Below, in pieces: positions 56,794 to 64,000 of a DNA stretch of 64,000 nt (position 1 is the stretch's first letter; each line of letters begins with the position of its first letter). This stretch comes from DAIQON01 sp036787835 (lineage in GTDB: Bacteria > Patescibacteriota > Saccharimonadia > Saccharimonadales > UBA4665), in the NCBI GenBank assembly GCA_036787835.1, contig DAIQON010000001.1:62001-126000 (forward strand), in the 5' to 3' direction. The position numbers and the translations under genes were made by a program. The notes beneath the pieces were generated by a model that was given only the letters and a program-made list of their open reading frames with translations, was not told where the DNA came from and ran no database searches.

Positions 56794-58518
56794 CTAGCTA
56801 GCTGGAGGTGGAGTATCGGTAGGACCTCCGAAGTTATATGGCACTGGGATTGGTGGTGGTACAGGGGGCGCATCACCATCACTAGACGTTGCAGCAGCCC
56901 CATTGTCATCCTTTGGAGGATCACTGAATAGCGCTGGATCAAGTCCGGTTGTATTATCAATCTGCACTACGGGCTTAAGGTCATCAGCAGAAATTTTATC
57001 CTGATCAATAGGATGTAGCGGTTCGCCAAGTGGCATAGCATTTAGAGATTCAGCGGGCTTTGGGGGCTGACTCTCATCTGTTTCCGCGAGTATTGCCTCT
57101 ACTTGGTCACGAGCACCATCAATATTTGACTGATGTATATGCGGACTATCTACAGACTCCTCTAGATCAGTAATCGTTTTATTCGGTTCCGCTAGAGTTG
57201 ACTCGACACTTGCTTCAAGCTGTTTATCCTCAAACGGAGGAACCCAGGCCGGTGGTGGTGGAGTAAACCCAGCTGGGGTTAATTGACTTGGAGCAGCCGG
57301 TGGTGGAGTAACCGTAACATCATCAGCAGGTTGATCTGTTTGATCACCAAGTGGCGTTATAGGCTCTGACTTAGTGAGAATTGGCTCATCTGGTGATGTA
57401 CTCTCGATGTTACTTAACGGGTCTGATGATGGCTCATATGATTCGAGTTGGCTATTAGCAGTTAACACGCCACCCATTCTAGGTGGCTCACTGACAAACT
57501 TATTTATCTGTGGTGTATCGCTAGACTCAGCCACTTGAGCGTCTTCTGGCACCGAGTCTGGAACTATTTGCGGACTAGACTGATCATCACTAGCTGCTTC
57601 ATCCTCAGGTAATTCAACCGGTTCTGGCAAACTTACCTCTGGTGTAGACATCTCTTCTTCAGTAGCATCGTCGTCATTGTGCTTGATACTAAGCGTTCCA
57701 TTTTCGTCAACCAACGCATCATCCTGCTCATCAGAGGTGTTTTGGATATTTGGCGACGACATTTCGCTGCCTGAACTATTTTCAGCCAATTCAGTTGCAA
57801 CTAGTTGCTGATTTGCACCTGCGGCCATCAGCCGTGAACTGGCGCTCATCGTTAATGCTGAGGTTTTGTCGTTACTAAACCTTTCAGTCTCGGCAACAAT
57901 TCCAGTTAAAAGAGCGGTCGCAATCTGTTCGTCAAGTAGATTATCACCTAAAACACTAGTCATATCGGCAACAATCTCACACAAGCTACTTGCTTGTGGG
58001 TCTGACCAGTTAATACTGCCGAGGCTGCTCTCCGCCCCTAGGTTCACACTGGCAACAGTCGCGTCGTGAAGAATTCTGCCGTGTGCTGTAATTGCCTGAT
58101 CAAGATCCTCTTGATCCTTCACACCAAGAGCAATAATAAGCTCAACGTTGAAGTCTCCTTGACTAAACTCAAGATCAGATTCGCTAAGTGATGTCCTGTA
58201 TGGAGTAATAAAGATCCTGACCATTTGGTCTTCAACTTTATATCTAAGCTTATCGGCCTTATCTTTATCTAGCGCAATAATAAAATCACGAAGTGAATCA
58301 GTGGTTTTCTCAATTGTTTCTTCGGGTTTCAGAAATTCAATAGTTGAGGGAATTTGACCACTGAATACTGCTGATCCGTGTTTGTTAAGTTTATTAACAA
58401 TAAGCGTCAGACCAATACATGCCGCAAGCTGATCTACCGAAGGATTCCGGCTAACAGTAACTAGAACGGTGTTGGCCGTTTTGAGGCGTTCAATAAGCTG
58501 GCTTTTTGCGCTATCCAT
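56794..58518 (-). CDS. DHH-family-like protein with lost motifs and long disordered tail
   Basis: 574 aa. The first ~230 residues follow the NrnA/DHH phosphoesterase fold (N-T-V-L-V-T-V-S-R-N-P-S-V-D-Q-L-A-A-C-I-G-L; A-S-S-L-C-E-I-V-A-D-M; A-T-A-L-L-T-G-I-V-A-E-T). The metal motifs are gone: D-x-D-A-I-G-S is S-V-D-Q-L-A and D-H-H is absent. The remainder is Pro/Ser/Asp/Glu-rich. Located next to truB, where nrnA usually is. Probably a non-catalytic descendant. Confidence 0.7.
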   Translation of the reverse strand: MDSAKSQLIERLKTANTVLVTVSRNPSVDQLAACIGLTLIVNKLNKHGSAVFSGQIPSTIEFLKPEETIEKTTDSLRDFIIALDKDKADKLRYKVEDQMVRIFITPYRTSLSESDLEFSQGDFNVELIIALGVKDQEDLDQAITAHGRILHDATVASVNLGAESSLGSINWSDPQASSLCEIVADMTSVLGDNLLDEQIATALLTGIVAETERFSNDKTSALTMSASSRLMAAGANQQLVATELAENSSGSEMSSPNIQNTSDEQDDALVDENGTLSIKHNDDDATEEEMSTPEVSLPEPVELPEDEAASDDQSSPQIVPDSVPEDAQVAESSDTPQINKFVSEPPRMGGVLTANSQLESYEPSSDPLSNIESTSPDEPILTKSEPITPLGDQTDQPADDVTVTPPPAAPSQLTPAGFTPPPPAWVPPFEDKQLEASVESTLAEPNKTITDLEESVDSPHIHQSNIDGARDQVEAILAETDESQPPKPAESLNAMPLGEPLHPIDQDKISADDLKPVVQIDNTTGLDPALFSDPPKDDNGAAATSSDGDAPPVPPPIPVPYNFGGPTDTPPPAS

Positions 58519-58555
58519 TTTTTTGAGGGTTTTATTTTATTTACGATCTAATACA

Positions 58556-58584
58556 AGATTATCACTAGTTTTACTAATATACAA
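58556..58584 (-). promoter_or_regulatory. Promoter of the DHH-like gene
   Basis: On the minus strand: TTGTAT, 17-nt spacer, TAATCT. Confidence 0.55.
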
Positions 58585-58676
58585 GCGTTAGAGTGTATAA
58601 AATTACCCCTTAAATCATCGCCCAGACCTACCATTTATAGCCTTTCACTTTACAAAGAGTACTCACCCCTGTATAG

Positions 58677-58705
58677 TTGACGTTTGTATTAACAACTAAT
58701 AAATC
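58677..58705 (+). promoter_or_regulatory. Promoter of rpsT
   Basis: TTGACG, 17-nt spacer, TAAATC, ~25 nt before ATG 58731. Confidence 0.65.
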
Positions 58706-58730
58706 AGAAGCGAACATTGAAGTTTAAACT

Positions 58731-59069
58731 ATGCCAATTATTAAATCAGCCAAGAAACGTGTAAAAGTTGCTAGGAAAGCAGCTGTTCGTAATCACAAGA
58801 CCAAGCGCAGCTTAAAGACCGCCTTAAAACTACTTTCAACTAGCAGCTCCTCTAAGTCTTTACGAGATGCTCAAAGTTCGATCGATAAGGCTGCAAAAAA
58901 GAATGTTATTCACAAGAATAAGGCTGCACGACTTAAGAGCCGAGCCGCAAAGAAAGCTAAAGCTAACGGTGTAAAGATAACTAAGGCTACGCCAAAGGCG
59001 GCTCCTAAGAAGACAACTACAACTGTTAAAAAAGCGGCTCCTAAGAAAGCTACAGCGAAGAAAAAATAG
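58731..59069 (+). CDS. rpsT: 30S ribosomal protein S20 with Lys/Ala-rich tail
   Basis: 112 aa; the first ~80 residues are S20 (P-I-I-K-S-A-K-K-R-V ... N-H-K-T-K-R-S-L-K-T ... I-H-K-N-K-A-A-R-L-K-S-R). The last ~30 are an added A-P-K-K/T-K-K repeat resembling histone H1-type tails. It binds 16S rRNA at the base of the body. Convergent with holA. Confidence 0.95.
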   Translation: MPIIKSAKKRVKVARKAAVRNHKTKRSLKTALKLLSTSSSSKSLRDAQSSIDKAAKKNVIHKNKAARLKSRAAKKAKANGVKITKATPKAAPKKTTTTVKKAAPKKATAKKK

Positions 59070-59081
59070 CAAAATACTTTT

Positions 59082-59996
59082 TTAAATACTAATAATATAG
59101 TTCTTTATGGCCTCGTCTAAATCGAGGCTATTTCTTTTTGAGCGCCAATCTAATCGGCTGAGATCGTAAACAAGCTGCTTCAGCTTGGAAAAGCTTATTT
59201 TGGTAGCTACAGATTTTGCCTTTTGAACAGCATAAGGACTGATTTTAGTACCCCTAGCTATCTGGTCAGCCGTCATATTATTACCACTAATAACTTGAGC
59301 TAAGGTTTGCAGTTGCCAGCTTAGCATCGCCAGTATCTGATCGGGCTCAACCTTTTGTGCTCGTTGATCGTTATATAGTTCTAAAGCCCGCTTAGGCTGA
59401 TTGCTAAAAGCTGCATCGAGTAGCTGAAAGATTGTGCTCGTTGGTGACTGCTCACAAAGTAAATCAATTGTTTGCGCTGTAATTTCACTCGAGTAGAGCG
59501 ACAACTTGTCTACTTCACTCGCTAATCCCATTTGATCATCCCCGACACGATCTATTAAATGTACTGCCGATGAGCGATTAATCGTTGCCCCTAGATTTTT
59601 TGCATAACCTACAATGAAGTCAACTAGCGACTGCGGAGATAGCTTATTGAACTGCCTAAAATCCGTACTCTTAACTAAAAACTTATAATAGCTCAACCGT
59701 TTATCTAAACTAGGCTCTAATATAACCAAAGTAGTTGAGTCGAGCATACTGCTTATTATTTCTTCAATCTTGTCGCTGAACTCTTTAGTTTTAGACGGTT
59801 CATTGAGCACAACTAGCCTTGACTGACTAAATAGTGATGAGCTAGACAGTGTCTGTTTAAGCTGTTCATAGTTCTGATCAGCACTATATATTATTTCTGT
59901 GCCTAAAACCCCATTAGATGCACTGTGCTCATCTAGCAGGTCATTAATTGCACTACGCATCAAGTAGCTGTTGTCTCCCGTTATTGTGATCACCAT
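59082..59996 (-). CDS. holA: DNA polymerase III delta subunit
   Basis: 304 aa. The N-terminal Rossmann-like domain begins V-I-T-I-T-G-D-N-S-Y-L, followed by L-V-V-L-N-E-P-S-K and the C-terminal helical collar domain (F-Q-L-L-D-A-A-F-S-N-Q-P-K-R-A-L-E-L). It loads the beta clamp with gamma/tau and delta-prime. The pattern is typical of divergent CPR HolA. Confidence 0.88.
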   Translation of the reverse strand: MVITITGDNSYLMRSAINDLLDEHSASNGVLGTEIIYSADQNYEQLKQTLSSSSLFSQSRLVVLNEPSKTKEFSDKIEEIISSMLDSTTLVILEPSLDKRLSYYKFLVKSTDFRQFNKLSPQSLVDFIVGYAKNLGATINRSSAVHLIDRVGDDQMGLASEVDKLSLYSSEITAQTIDLLCEQSPTSTIFQLLDAAFSNQPKRALELYNDQRAQKVEPDQILAMLSWQLQTLAQVISGNNMTADQIARGTKISPYAVQKAKSVATKISFSKLKQLVYDLSRLDWRSKRNSLDLDEAIKNYIISI

Positions 59997-60035
59997 AGTA
60001 AATAATATTGTACAGGCAAATATAGCTAATCGCCT

Positions 60036-60911
60036 CTATTTCACAAGTCTTTGGCAATAGGCACAGTAATGCGTCCCCCTACCAGCGACTCTGGTCTTAA
60101 TAATCTCACGGCCACACCGTGGACACGGTAAACCATCTCGTCGAAATACTTTGGCAAAATCAATATAACTTCCCTTAACCCCCTCAGCGTTGACATAATT
60201 CCTATCGGTCGATCCACCCTTTTCAATTGACAGTAGTAAGACATCGAGTAATGATTTATGGAGTAATTTGATCTTTTGATCTGTCAGACTAGCGACTTTA
60301 GTCATAGGGTTTATTTTTGCCGCCCAAAGACTTTCGTCGGCATATATGTTTCCAACTCCAGCAATTACTGTCTGATCCATTATGACTGGTTTAATTGACG
60401 AGTTTTTTCGTCTTAGTATTCGCTGCTTAAACAACTGCCAACTGAACTCGTCAAGTAGCGGCTCAGGACCTAGCTTAATCATAAAGGTTAGCTCTGGAAC
60501 TAAGTCAGTTGCTACTAATCTCATCCAGCCAAACTTGCGTTGATCATTAAAGAATAATTTAGAATCATCCGAAAAGGTAATATCGACTCTGGTTGACCTA
60601 TCCGGTAAATTACCTATCAAAGAGTCATTAGGATGCCCTGCACCGAATCTAAATGACTCACTCTTATATACCAGCTGGCCAGTCATTTTTAGGTGAATGA
60701 CTAAGCTGTAATTGCTCGACAAATTTATTATTAATACCTTGGCTCTGCGACTAACTGAAGTCACGCTTGCTCCAAGCATAAATTTATCTACTTGATTCTT
60801 GTCATTTGGAAACGACTTTAGATTATCTGAATCTACAGACTTAATGACTTTTCTGGGCAGTAATTTACTTAGCCCGAGCCTTACTGTTTCAACCTCTGGC
60901 AACTCCGGCAT
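60036..60911 (-). CDS. mutM: Formamidopyrimidine-DNA glycosylase
   Basis: 291 aa from the ATG ending at 60911, giving M-P-E-L-P-E-V-E-T-V, in which Pro2 is the catalytic amine. H2TH helices and a C-terminal zinc finger (C-P-R-C-G ... Y-C-A-Y-C-Q) are present. It excises 8-oxoG and Fapy lesions. A longer upstream start would block Pro2 and is rejected. Confidence 0.97.
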   Translation of the reverse strand: MPELPEVETVRLGLSKLLPRKVIKSVDSDNLKSFPNDKNQVDKFMLGASVTSVSRRAKVLIINLSSNYSLVIHLKMTGQLVYKSESFRFGAGHPNDSLIGNLPDRSTRVDITFSDDSKLFFNDQRKFGWMRLVATDLVPELTFMIKLGPEPLLDEFSWQLFKQRILRRKNSSIKPVIMDQTVIAGVGNIYADESLWAAKINPMTKVASLTDQKIKLLHKSLLDVLLLSIEKGGSTDRNYVNAEGVKGSYIDFAKVFRRDGLPCPRCGREIIKTRVAGRGTHYCAYCQRLVK

Positions 60912-60951
60912 ACTACTAAGCTTAATATAAAAGTTATAATGATAGCTAACT

Positions 60952-61191
60952 ATGGACTCTATAAACAATATTTTATCTAGGCGGGAGGTCGATGAACCAT
61001 CTGAGATCGCAAGAATAAAAAAGTACGTTAAAGATAAATATGACTATGACTGCATAGTATCTACTAAAGGTAACTCACTAGTTATTGGCGTAGCCAATTC
61101 ATCACTTTTAACCAGTTTGCGCTACCACTTACCGGAGCTAAAGAAGAGCCTTAGAATTGAACAAGAGCTTGTTGTCAGGCGAGTTGTCTAG
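60952..61191 (+). CDS. DciA/DUF721-like small protein
   Basis: 79 aa. S-L-V-I-G-V-A-N-S-S-L-L-T-S-L-R-Y-H-L-P-E-L-K-K matches the beta-strand/helix pattern of the DUF721 (DciA) KH-like fold, which loads replicative helicase DnaB where DnaC is absent. The TATAAT lies 11 nt before the ATG. Family call moderate. Confidence 0.6.
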   Translation: MDSINNILSRREVDEPSEIARIKKYVKDKYDYDCIVSTKGNSLVIGVANSSLLTSLRYHLPELKKSLRIEQELVVRRVV

Positions 61192-61754
61192 TTAAGGCTG
61201 GCGGCGCTATTTATCTGATTGAAATTAGGTATCTGTGCTTCAAATAGTGATGTTGTTAGAGATAAGTTACCTAAGTATGTACGAGGCGTAGCAAAACAAT
61301 TTGATACCCAAAAACGGCTAATTGTTTGACCACTTTGGATAGTTTCGAATATATATCTATTACCGATTGAACAATAACCCACATCGTTAGCAAGTTTTTC
61401 GTTAGTATTCCCCTTTGTATAGCCAGCTTGATATAGAGCTGATAAAAATGCCGTGTAGCTATTTACTGTATTAGAAAAACCTTGTGTAAAAACAACATTA
61501 TTGTTATATCCTAAGATCGAGTTATACGTAGCGTGGTTCTTTGTGATAATAATTTGGATACTTCTGTGATTTTGTTCAGCAGTAATCGGGCCGTTTATGG
61601 TCATACTTACTTCTGAATTACTGTTCGCCATAGAAACTAATGGAGCTACCGGCGTTGGGGTATGTGGTTTTTTACCACCGCCACCAGAAATAATGACAAT
61701 TAATAGCACGATTAGGCCAAGAGCAATAAATAAAGCTAAATAAAATCGACTCAT
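61188..61754 (-). CDS. Membrane-anchored unknown protein
   Basis: 188 aa. N-terminal TM helix (~5-25), then a Gly-rich G-G-G-G-K-K-P linker and an outside-type domain with two Cys (Y-C-S-I ... N-C-F-A). Resembles exported Saccharibacteria proteins of unknown function. Converges with the DciA-like gene. Confidence 0.65.
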   Translation of the reverse strand: MSRFYLALFIALGLIVLLIVIISGGGGKKPHTPTPVAPLVSMANSNSEVSMTINGPITAEQNHRSIQIIITKNHATYNSILGYNNNVVFTQGFSNTVNSYTAFLSALYQAGYTKGNTNEKLANDVGYCSIGNRYIFETIQSGQTISRFWVSNCFATPRTYLGNLSLTTSLFEAQIPNFNQINSAASLN

Positions 61755-61871
61755 CCTGTGATTATCCCTGAATTTATCTATATATTAACATGTTTGCCCT
61801 AAGAATGCAATGCCGTTCATGCTTTTTACTATTATTTTGACCACTATAAATGCAATAATAATGTTAAGCAT

Positions 61872-62321
61872 ATGAAGTTTACATATCAAACAGCAACGGC
61901 CACACTGATCCAGTTTGTAACCCTAACTATCTTAGGAGTACCGAACGCAATCGTATCAATTGTCAGTGTTTGCAGAACAGACGCCACTAATTGTGTAAGC
62001 AATTCATTAGTATCATTAGTCTTTTTCTTGCTGACTGCGATGTGGTTTGGCTTTATTTTCTTTTTAGGCTACAGCGCAGAACATCGTCGCAGCCGGTGGT
62101 TCGCTTTCATATTGATTGGCTGTGAGTTTATAACTCTACTTGCTGATGGCTATATTAATTTCCCTAGAGACTCTAATATTCTATCGAAAGGGACTAGCTT
62201 GCTCGACAGCCTTCTAAGTATCTGGATAATCTACTTGGCTTTCCGCTTGTTTATTGCGGGAAACAAACGAATTGTTAAAAAGCCGATTACCGCCAGAGTA
62301 CGAAACCGCAAAAGGGACTAA
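61872..62321 (+). CDS. Four-TM membrane protein
   Basis: 149 aa with hydrophobic helices near 8-28, 43-65, 75-95 and 108-128 and a very basic C-terminus (V-R-N-R-K-R-D). No motif recognised. It overlaps the end of polA by 4 bp on the opposite strand. Confidence 0.65.
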   Translation: MKFTYQTATATLIQFVTLTILGVPNAIVSIVSVCRTDATNCVSNSLVSLVFFLLTAMWFGFIFFLGYSAEHRRSRWFAFILIGCEFITLLADGYINFPRDSNILSKGTSLLDSLLSIWIIYLAFRLFIAGNKRIVKKPITARVRNRKRD

Positions 62322-64000
62322 AGCTCTCCCCAGTTCTTACCAATAGTGACATCGACATCTAAACTGACTGGCAGCGAATAAACTTCTTCCATCGCCTGCT
62401 TGAGTAGCTTGGCTAAATTAGCCGATACTGATTCGGGACATTCTACTAAAATTGAGTCGTGGATTTGTAACAGTAAATTGCAGTCATTGTGCTGGTTTTT
62501 AAGTATATCCTCGCATTTGATCATCGCCATTTTCATAAGATCGGCTTCTGTACCCTGGATCGGCATATTGATAGCTGCCCGCTCTGCCGCTTGACGAACA
62601 ATGAAGTTGTTGGAATGAAGGTCTGGCAGCAGTCTTCTTCGCCCAAAGAGTGTTTCAACATAGCCAGTTTTACGGGCTTCAACAATAAGTCGGTCCATAT
62701 AGTCGAATAATGGCTTTCTAAGCTCTTTGTACTTATTAATAAAATCTTGAGCCTGCTCATAGGTCATACCCGTTGCAACTGTTAGGCCGTGTGGACTCAT
62801 CCCATAAATAATTCCAAAGTTAATTACCTTTGCTGCACGTCGCATCTGCTTAGTTACATCCTCTGGTTCTCTGCCATAAACTTGAGCGGCAGTCATTAAG
62901 TGGATGTCAGCGCCTCGATTAAACATCCCGATTAGCTCTTTATCTTCGGCTAAGATTGCTGCTAAACGAAGTTCGAACTGTGAATAGTCAGCGCTAATAA
63001 GTACATTGCCCTTCCCGGCAACAAATGCCGTCCTAATATTTCTGCCTAGTTCGGTACGAATAGGAATATTCTGCAGATTAGGATCCATTGAACTTAACCT
63101 TCCAGTTTGGGCAACAGTTAAGCTAAAGGTAGTGTGCAGTCTTGAATTTTCGTCTACCTGCTTTGGTAATGAGTCGACATAGGTGCTCTTTAGTTTTGCA
63201 ACTTCACGGTAATTTGAAATAAGACTAATTATTGGGTGCACGGCAATTAGTTTATCTAGTTCACTGGCGGCAGTTGAGTAGCCCGTTTTAGTCTTCTTAA
63301 TACCTTGAGTCGGAATATTTAGGTTAGTTTCGCCGAATAAAATTTCAGCTAACTGACTGGGGCTTGAGATGTTAAATTCTTGATCGGCATAGCCATAAAT
63401 TTGCTGTTCGAGGTCAGATATAGAGTCGTTAATTTGCTCACTGAATTTAGCTAGATAATTTACATCCAACTGAATACCAACTTTCTCCATTCTGGCTAAT
63501 ACTTCTATGACTGGCCATTCAATATCTTGGGCTAGCTTATTTATTTTTGATAGTTTTTTTAGTTCATCCAGTTGCTGCTTATATATTGCTTGAATAATTG
63601 ACATGATCTCTGGGGCTCTAGTGACTAGCTCCTGGTCATCTAGATCTTCTAATGATGAGCCGCCATAGTTTAAATCAACCCTTGCTTGGTCAGTAAGTAA
63701 TTGAACTTTATCTAAAGAGTTAATTAAGAACGAACCTATAAGAATATCGTGACTCACTTGGGGTAAGTTTTCGGCTCCAATTTCAAGAAGTAGTTTGAGG
63801 CTGTTCTTTATATCGTGGCCAACCAATTTTTTTGCTTTGCCAATTACGTCTAAAACTTGTTTTTTATCCAACTTGGCAAGTTCGAGTGTATATACCTGTT
63901 TACCACCTGAACTCAAAATTATATACTTTGGATCAACCCCATGCTTGCCTCCAGATCGAGTGTATATATAGGTTATGTCGCCGCCGAAAACAACGTGTTC
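62318..64000 (-). CDS. polA: DNA polymerase I, C-terminal part, runs off the right edge
   Basis: 560 residues are visible; the frame is open to base 64000, so the 5' part (including any 5'-3' exonuclease) lies outside. The exonuclease-like domain (V-G-H-D-I-K-N-S) lacks the usual metal-binding acids, so proofreading is doubtful. Polymerase motifs: A S-A-D-Y-S-Q-F-E-L-R, B R-R-A-A-K-V-I-N-F-G-I-I-Y-G, C Q-I-H-D-S-I-L-V-E. In motif C the usual Glu after H-D is Ser. Repair and Okazaki fragment processing. Confidence 0.95.
   Translation of the reverse strand, partial: EHVVFGGDITYIYTRSGGKHGVDPKYIILSSGGKQVYTLELAKLDKKQVLDVIGKAKKLVGHDIKNSLKLLLEIGAENLPQVSHDILIGSFLINSLDKVQLLTDQARVDLNYGGSSLEDLDDQELVTRAPEIMSIIQAIYKQQLDELKKLSKINKLAQDIEWPVIEVLARMEKVGIQLDVNYLAKFSEQINDSISDLEQQIYGYADQEFNISSPSQLAEILFGETNLNIPTQGIKKTKTGYSTAASELDKLIAVHPIISLISNYREVAKLKSTYVDSLPKQVDENSRLHTTFSLTVAQTGRLSSMDPNLQNIPIRTELGRNIRTAFVAGKGNVLISADYSQFELRLAAILAEDKELIGMFNRGADIHLMTAAQVYGREPEDVTKQMRRAAKVINFGIIYGMSPHGLTVATGMTYEQAQDFINKYKELRKPLFDYMDRLIVEARKTGYVETLFGRRRLLPDLHSNNFIVRQAAERAAINMPIQGTEADLMKMAMIKCEDILKNQHNDCNLLLQIHDSILVECPESVSANLAKLLKQAMEEVYSLPVSLDVDVTIGKNWGEL

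Noticed and set aside
1..64000. CRISPR array or rRNA operon
   Set aside because: I saw no regularly spaced repeats and no rRNA segments anywhere in the window.

Overview
The window looks like a chromosome segment of a Patescibacteria/CPR bacterium, most likely Candidatus Saccharibacteria (TM7). The reasons are the compact gene layout, a complete type IV pilus locus in an otherwise minimal gene set, many start codons 6-10 nt downstream of a -10 box (leaderless mRNAs), and simplified core proteins: a family-4 uracil-DNA glycosylase missing most Fe-S cysteines, a DHH-fold protein without its DHH motif, and PilB without its zinc cysteines. TGA is a normal stop here (for example at the end of pilM), so this is not a code-25 lineage. 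The taxonomic call is inference; no rRNA gene is present.

Layout. (1) 1-9147 is accessory island A. It carries an edge-truncated HExxH metallopeptidase, four genes of unknown function, a replication-relaxation-type DNA-binding protein, a 58-aa AT-hook-like protein and a large serine recombinase whose 3' end runs into tRNA-Arg(CCT). It also holds remnants: an XRE/Replic_Relax debris junction, a frameshifted gene, and a short in-frame extension behind a TGA. Four of its promoters (three of them near-identical) drive genes whose products start M-(S/P)-x-E-T or similar. A related promoter/gene pair sits in island B (24499), which suggests a dispersed regulon or gene family. (2) 9169-22292 is core: ndk, a XerC/D-like recombinase, and a full type IV pilus locus (pilM-N-O-x-B-T-C, the major pilin with its own promoter and a strong terminator, pilD, and a minor pilin operon). 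(3) 22425-41719 is accessory island B. It contains a SemiSWEET-like protein, a second unknown M-x-x-E protein flanked by two copies of a frameshifted '..DKRTRGYTP..GGEW' gene, a PD-(D/E)XK nuclease-like gene between degenerate direct repeats, and a tightly coupled eight-gene operon (membrane coiled-coil protein, divergent Hsp70, HPD-less J-like membrane protein, AAA+ ATPase, A24-peptidase-like protein lacking one catalytic Asp, Excalibur-like protein, membrane protein, Zn-ribbon protein). After that comes an integrative element with an XRE regulator and palindromic operator, a CHC2/TOPRIM/helicase replication protein, small proteins, an excisionase and a second large serine recombinase that reads into the 5' end of ychF. 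(4) 41720-64000 is core: ychF, a PH-domain protein, a Crp/Fnr regulator, a PRTase-like protein, tlyA, efp, the rpsF-ssb-rpsR operon behind a structured leader, ftsK, RNase J, UDG, pnp, rpsO, truB, a DHH-like protein, rpsT, holA, mutM, a DciA-like protein and the polymerase part of polA, which runs off the right edge.

How the parts work together. The two islands have the same architecture: a small DNA-binding gene overlaps or abuts a serine recombinase that sits exactly at the host junction and whose last codons are supplied by the target gene. The strongest candidate for an undescribed system is the Hsp70/J-like/AAA+ operon of island B (26259-34596). It combines a non-canonical chaperone pair, one partner membrane-anchored, with an FtsH/Cdc48-like ATPase and envelope proteins. 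The second candidate is the co-promoted family of M-x-E-T proteins, one of which is a gluzincin-type metallopeptidase.
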